From the NCBI GenBank assembly GCA_031422315.1, contig JANOQN010000032.1, positions 1 to 64,000 of the forward strand: a DNA stretch of 64,000 nt, given 5' to 3'. Of the stretch, positions 63,144-64,000 are shown one piece after another. Source of the DNA: JANNYA01 sp031422315. GTDB lineage: Bacteria > Pseudomonadota > Gammaproteobacteria > Xanthomonadales > SZUA-5. Each line of letters opens with the position of its first letter. The stretch's first letter is position 1. The position numbers and the translations under genes were made by a program. A model generated the notes under the pieces. That model was not told where the DNA came from. It made no database searches and was given only the letters and a program-made list of their open reading frames with translations.

Positions 63144-64000
63144 ATGCCGATAGAAGTTGCCCACGTTCTAGCTGGCATTGATCCGCGCTTTGGTGGGCCG
63201 ACTTATTCAGTGCCCAGATTAAGCGCTGCACTGCGCGAAGTTGGCGTGGCGTCAACGCTGCTAAGCACGCACAGTTTTGATGCGCAGCCAATTAACGACG
63301 CGCACATTCAAGCCTATCCGCATGACTATTCAAAGCTGCCAATCTTGCGCGGATTGCGACTCTCTGCAGGATTGCGAACCGCTGTTTTTAGCTCTGCAAA
63401 AAATTCGCTAGAAAATGCATCGATCATCCATTCGCATGGGCTTTGGCTGCTGCCAAATGTGTGGGCTGGGCGCGCCGCAGCAAAATTTCAGCGCCCGCTG
63501 ATCGTGTCACCTAGAGGCATGCTGGCGCCGGCGGCGTTAGCTTTTTCGAGCTTAAAGAAGCGGCTGTTTTGGAAATTTTTACAAGCGTCGGCCTATCAAA
63601 ATGCGGCCTGTTATCACGCCACTTCAGCGCAAGAGGCCGCCGATATTCGAAGCTTTGGCATTACCGCACCGATTGCCGTGATTGCCAACGGCGTGGATTT
63701 GCCTACGTTTGAAACGCCACCGATACCCGCAAATCCAGCAGTTAAAACCATCTTGGCACTAGGCCGTATTCACCCGATAAAAGGGTTGGATACGCTTATT
63801 CGCGCTTGGGCGGCCATAGCGCCTACCCGGCCGGATTGGCGGCTAGTCATTTGCGGGCCAGATGATGTGGGCTACGGGCAAATGCTGCGCGCGCTAATTG
63901 CTGAACTGCAATGCCCGCGCGTGGAAATTTCTCCAGCGGTTTACGATGTGGAAAAATGGGCGGTGTTGGCATCGGCGCAGCTGTTTGTGTCAGTGTCGCA
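63144..64000 (+). CDS. Glycosyltransferase family 4, 5' part
   Basis: Begins at ATG 63144 (MPIEVAHVLAGIDPRFGGPTYSVPRLSAAL) and is open to the window end, 285 residues so far. Typical GT4 features: HSHGLWLLPNVWAG in the acceptor domain, SPRGMLAPAAL, YHATSAQEA, IANGVDLPTF and ALGRIHPIKGLDTLIRAW leading into the donor-binding domain (LVICGPDDVGYG). The motif for nucleotide binding (E-x7-E) would lie beyond the window. Substrate unknown. Confidence 0.8.
   Translation, partial: MPIEVAHVLAGIDPRFGGPTYSVPRLSAALREVGVASTLLSTHSFDAQPINDAHIQAYPHDYSKLPILRGLRLSAGLRTAVFSSAKNSLENASIIHSHGLWLLPNVWAGRAAAKFQRPLIVSPRGMLAPAALAFSSLKKRLFWKFLQASAYQNAACYHATSAQEAADIRSFGITAPIAVIANGVDLPTFETPPIPANPAVKTILALGRIHPIKGLDTLIRAWAAIAPTRPDWRLVICGPDDVGYGQMLRALIAELQCPRVEISPAVYDVEKWAVLASAQLFVSVS

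Noticed and set aside
1..64000. CRISPR arrays, rRNA and prophage structural genes
   Set aside because: No regularly spaced direct repeats, rRNA-like segments or phage genes were seen on either strand.

Overview
The window looks like the chromosome of a gammaproteobacterium of moderate GC content (a little over 50% by eye), most plausibly a relative of Xanthomonadales/Lysobacterales. The evidence is housekeeping content and order: lptD-surA, truA-trpF-trpB, YadGH, RlmM, DsbC, PurL, FtsY, DusB, the zinc-free type of ribosomal protein L36, and many secreted beta-propeller proteins with a short C-terminal F-x-x-G-F-E tail. The taxonomic placement is inference. No rRNA, tRNA or CRISPR array was seen.

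Layout. 1-1838: the 3' part of a group II intron (frameshifted maturase, domains V and VI) sits inside a fatty acid hydroxylase/sterol desaturase gene whose 3' exon follows. 2060-5457: a small secreted protein, an outer-membrane barrel, and a GT2 plus GT-C glycosyltransferase pair joined by a (TCTAA)x5 repeat. 5478-10041 (minus): an NHL-type propeller, surA and lptD. 10241-18603 (minus): a defence-type island with a type III restriction-modification locus (res, a NYN-domain gene, mod) followed by two mutually related Cys-containing proteins of unknown function. In this island res carries a frameshift and the NYN gene an in-frame stop, while mod is open. 18843-22347: a HAD phosphatase, the YadGH ABC exporter and two small Skp/OmpH-like periplasmic proteins. 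22380-30411 (minus): an ADOP/MacB-like permease, a TMEM43-family protein, holA, a Do/DegP protease and two small proteins. 30584-35032: a membrane protein and a large secreted BNR/PA-domain protein with a clear terminator. 35153-41178 (minus): purL, dsbC and an FG-GAP-like secreted protein. 41418-44408: rpmJ, then truA-trpF-trpB. 44493-45385: two AT-rich unknown genes where trpA would be expected. 45565-49466: a secreted zinc metalloprotease-like protein and rlmM. 49477-55559 (minus): an asparagine-synthetase-like protein lacking Cys2, mutY, ftsY, dusB and cobS, with two MITE/REP-like inverted repeats around dusB-cobS. 55966-60684: a NatAB-type ABC exporter, yidD, a lipoyl-domain dihydrolipoamide dehydrogenase and a GspH-like pseudopilin. 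60823-64000: three glycosyltransferases, the last running off the window.

Functional themes are cell-envelope biogenesis (LptD, SurA, DegP, DsbC, Skp-like proteins, glycosyltransferases), secreted propeller/Ig-like proteins, core information processing and two ABC exporters. The most unusual items are the decaying type III R-M island with its two uncharacterised partner genes, the shared C-terminal GFE tail, the intron-interrupted hydroxylase and the pentanucleotide repeat controlling the junction of two glycosyltransferase genes. Three genes carry single-base or single-codon lesions (maturase, res, NYN gene). They may be genuine pseudogenes, but sequencing indels cannot be excluded from the sequence alone.
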